Shown piece by piece: positions 5,575-5,789 of a stretch of DNA of 5,789 bases. A program made the position numbers and the translations under genes. The notes under the pieces were generated by a model. That model was not told the origin of the DNA, made no database searches, and worked only from the letters and a program-made list of their open reading frames with translations. The stretch's first letter is position 1, and each line of letters opens with the position of its first letter. The stretch spans positions 1 through 5,789 of the forward strand of contig URLF01000124.1 in the NCBI GenBank assembly GCA_900548705.1. The letters are read 5' to 3'. Source of the stretch: an uncultured Porphyromonadaceae bacterium (GTDB lineage: Bacteria; Bacteroidota; Bacteroidia; Bacteroidales; Muribaculaceae).

Positions 5575-5789
5575 TTATGTAGGAAGTTCCAGACTGATTT
5601 TCAGTGCTTTGTTTACTTTTGCAAGGGCTTCCGGATCCAGATGACAGATCTTGTCTTTCAGCCTTTTTTTATCAATGGTGCGCAGCTGTTCGAGAAGAAT
5701 GACGGAATCCCTGACAATGTCGTAAGCAGATGCGTTGATCTCGATGTGCGTAGGCAGTTTGGCTTTATTCATCTTGGAAGTAATGGCAG
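5575..5789 (-). CDS. mazF: MazF/PemK-family toxin (mRNA interferase), C-terminal part (runs off right edge)
   Basis: The frame is open from the right edge to TAA at 5577-5575, so the ATG at 5772 is internal: in-frame codons before it read AITSK. The visible ~70 residues, AITSKMNKAKLPTHIEI then SVILLEQLRTIDKKRL and a C-terminal helix ending ALKISLELPT, fit the second half of MazF/PemK toxins. These include the ITSK strand, PTHIEI, and the (E/D)Q(I/L)RT(I/V)DK motif with its conserved Thr. Family members are about 110-120 residues and cleave mRNA at short sequence motifs as dimers, neutralised by MazE. The antitoxin would lie beyond the window; many Bacillota encode this toxin behind alr. It is followed after ~100 bases by the DUF21 frame, which has its own promoter. 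Divergence from the start of the family cannot be judged. Confidence 0.85.
   Translation of the reverse strand, partial: AITSKMNKAKLPTHIEINASAYDIVRDSVILLEQLRTIDKKRLKDKICHLDPEALAKVNKALKISLELPT

Noticed and set aside
5575..5772. Complete 65-residue small protein starting at the ATG at 5772
   Set aside because: The frame is open upstream to the window edge and the preceding AITSK residues continue the MazF fold, so this ATG is internal.
5078..5789. A new toxin-antitoxin or membrane defence system formed by mazF and the chimeric gene
   Set aside because: The chimera's parts are fragments of a housekeeping enzyme and a common transporter-like family, and the gene has its own promoter; nothing in the sequence links the two functionally.

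Overview
All recognisable genes lie on the minus strand, so reading from high to low coordinates follows transcription. Positions 1 to about 5221 look like an ordinary Bacteroidales (Bacteroidota) chromosome: the start of gmd (GDP-mannose 4,6-dehydratase), a complete alaS (alanyl-tRNA synthetase, 875 aa), a complete katA (haem catalase, 500 aa), and the last ~47 codons of a glutamate dehydrogenase gene with its intrinsic terminator. Two signs support Bacteroidota. The katA promoter has the phylum-specific form TTTG-N20-TATCTTTG, and gmd, alaS and katA have AT-rich leaders without a clear Shine-Dalgarno sequence. A family-level placement (perhaps Muribaculaceae-like) is only a guess from the moderate GC.

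From about 5222 to the right edge the character changes. The glutamate dehydrogenase tail is fused in frame to the first ~80 residues of a DUF21/CNNM-type membrane protein (hemolysin/CorC family). That reading frame has a near-consensus sigma-70 promoter (TTGACG-N17-TATACT), an AAGGAG ribosome binding site, and behind it the C-terminal part of a MazF-type toxin gene that runs off the window. This resembles a Bacillota (Clostridia/Lachnospiraceae-like) locus. The window therefore contains a junction between two unrelated DNAs at roughly 5215-5230. It is either a genuine recombination that made a chimeric gene or, quite possibly, an assembly chimera.

The most interesting intact structure is in the 404-bp gap upstream of katA (4674-5077). 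From the katA start outward it holds a Bacteroidota promoter, an abutting OxyR-like set of ATAG/CTAT half-sites, and a previously unlabelled array of six degenerate 22-bp direct repeats (4854-4985). A TAC core recurs in exact phase in every unit and in a seventh, decayed unit. The array ends at the glutamate dehydrogenase terminator. Together these suggest peroxide control of katA plus a second, helically phased regulatory input.

The gap between katA and alaS (2893-3170) carries a strong nested hairpin just after katA and candidate alaS promoter boxes. Nothing else is recognisable in about 3000-3107. The gap between alaS and gmd holds only a hairpin overlapping the alaS stop codon, so gmd may be partly co-transcribed with alaS.
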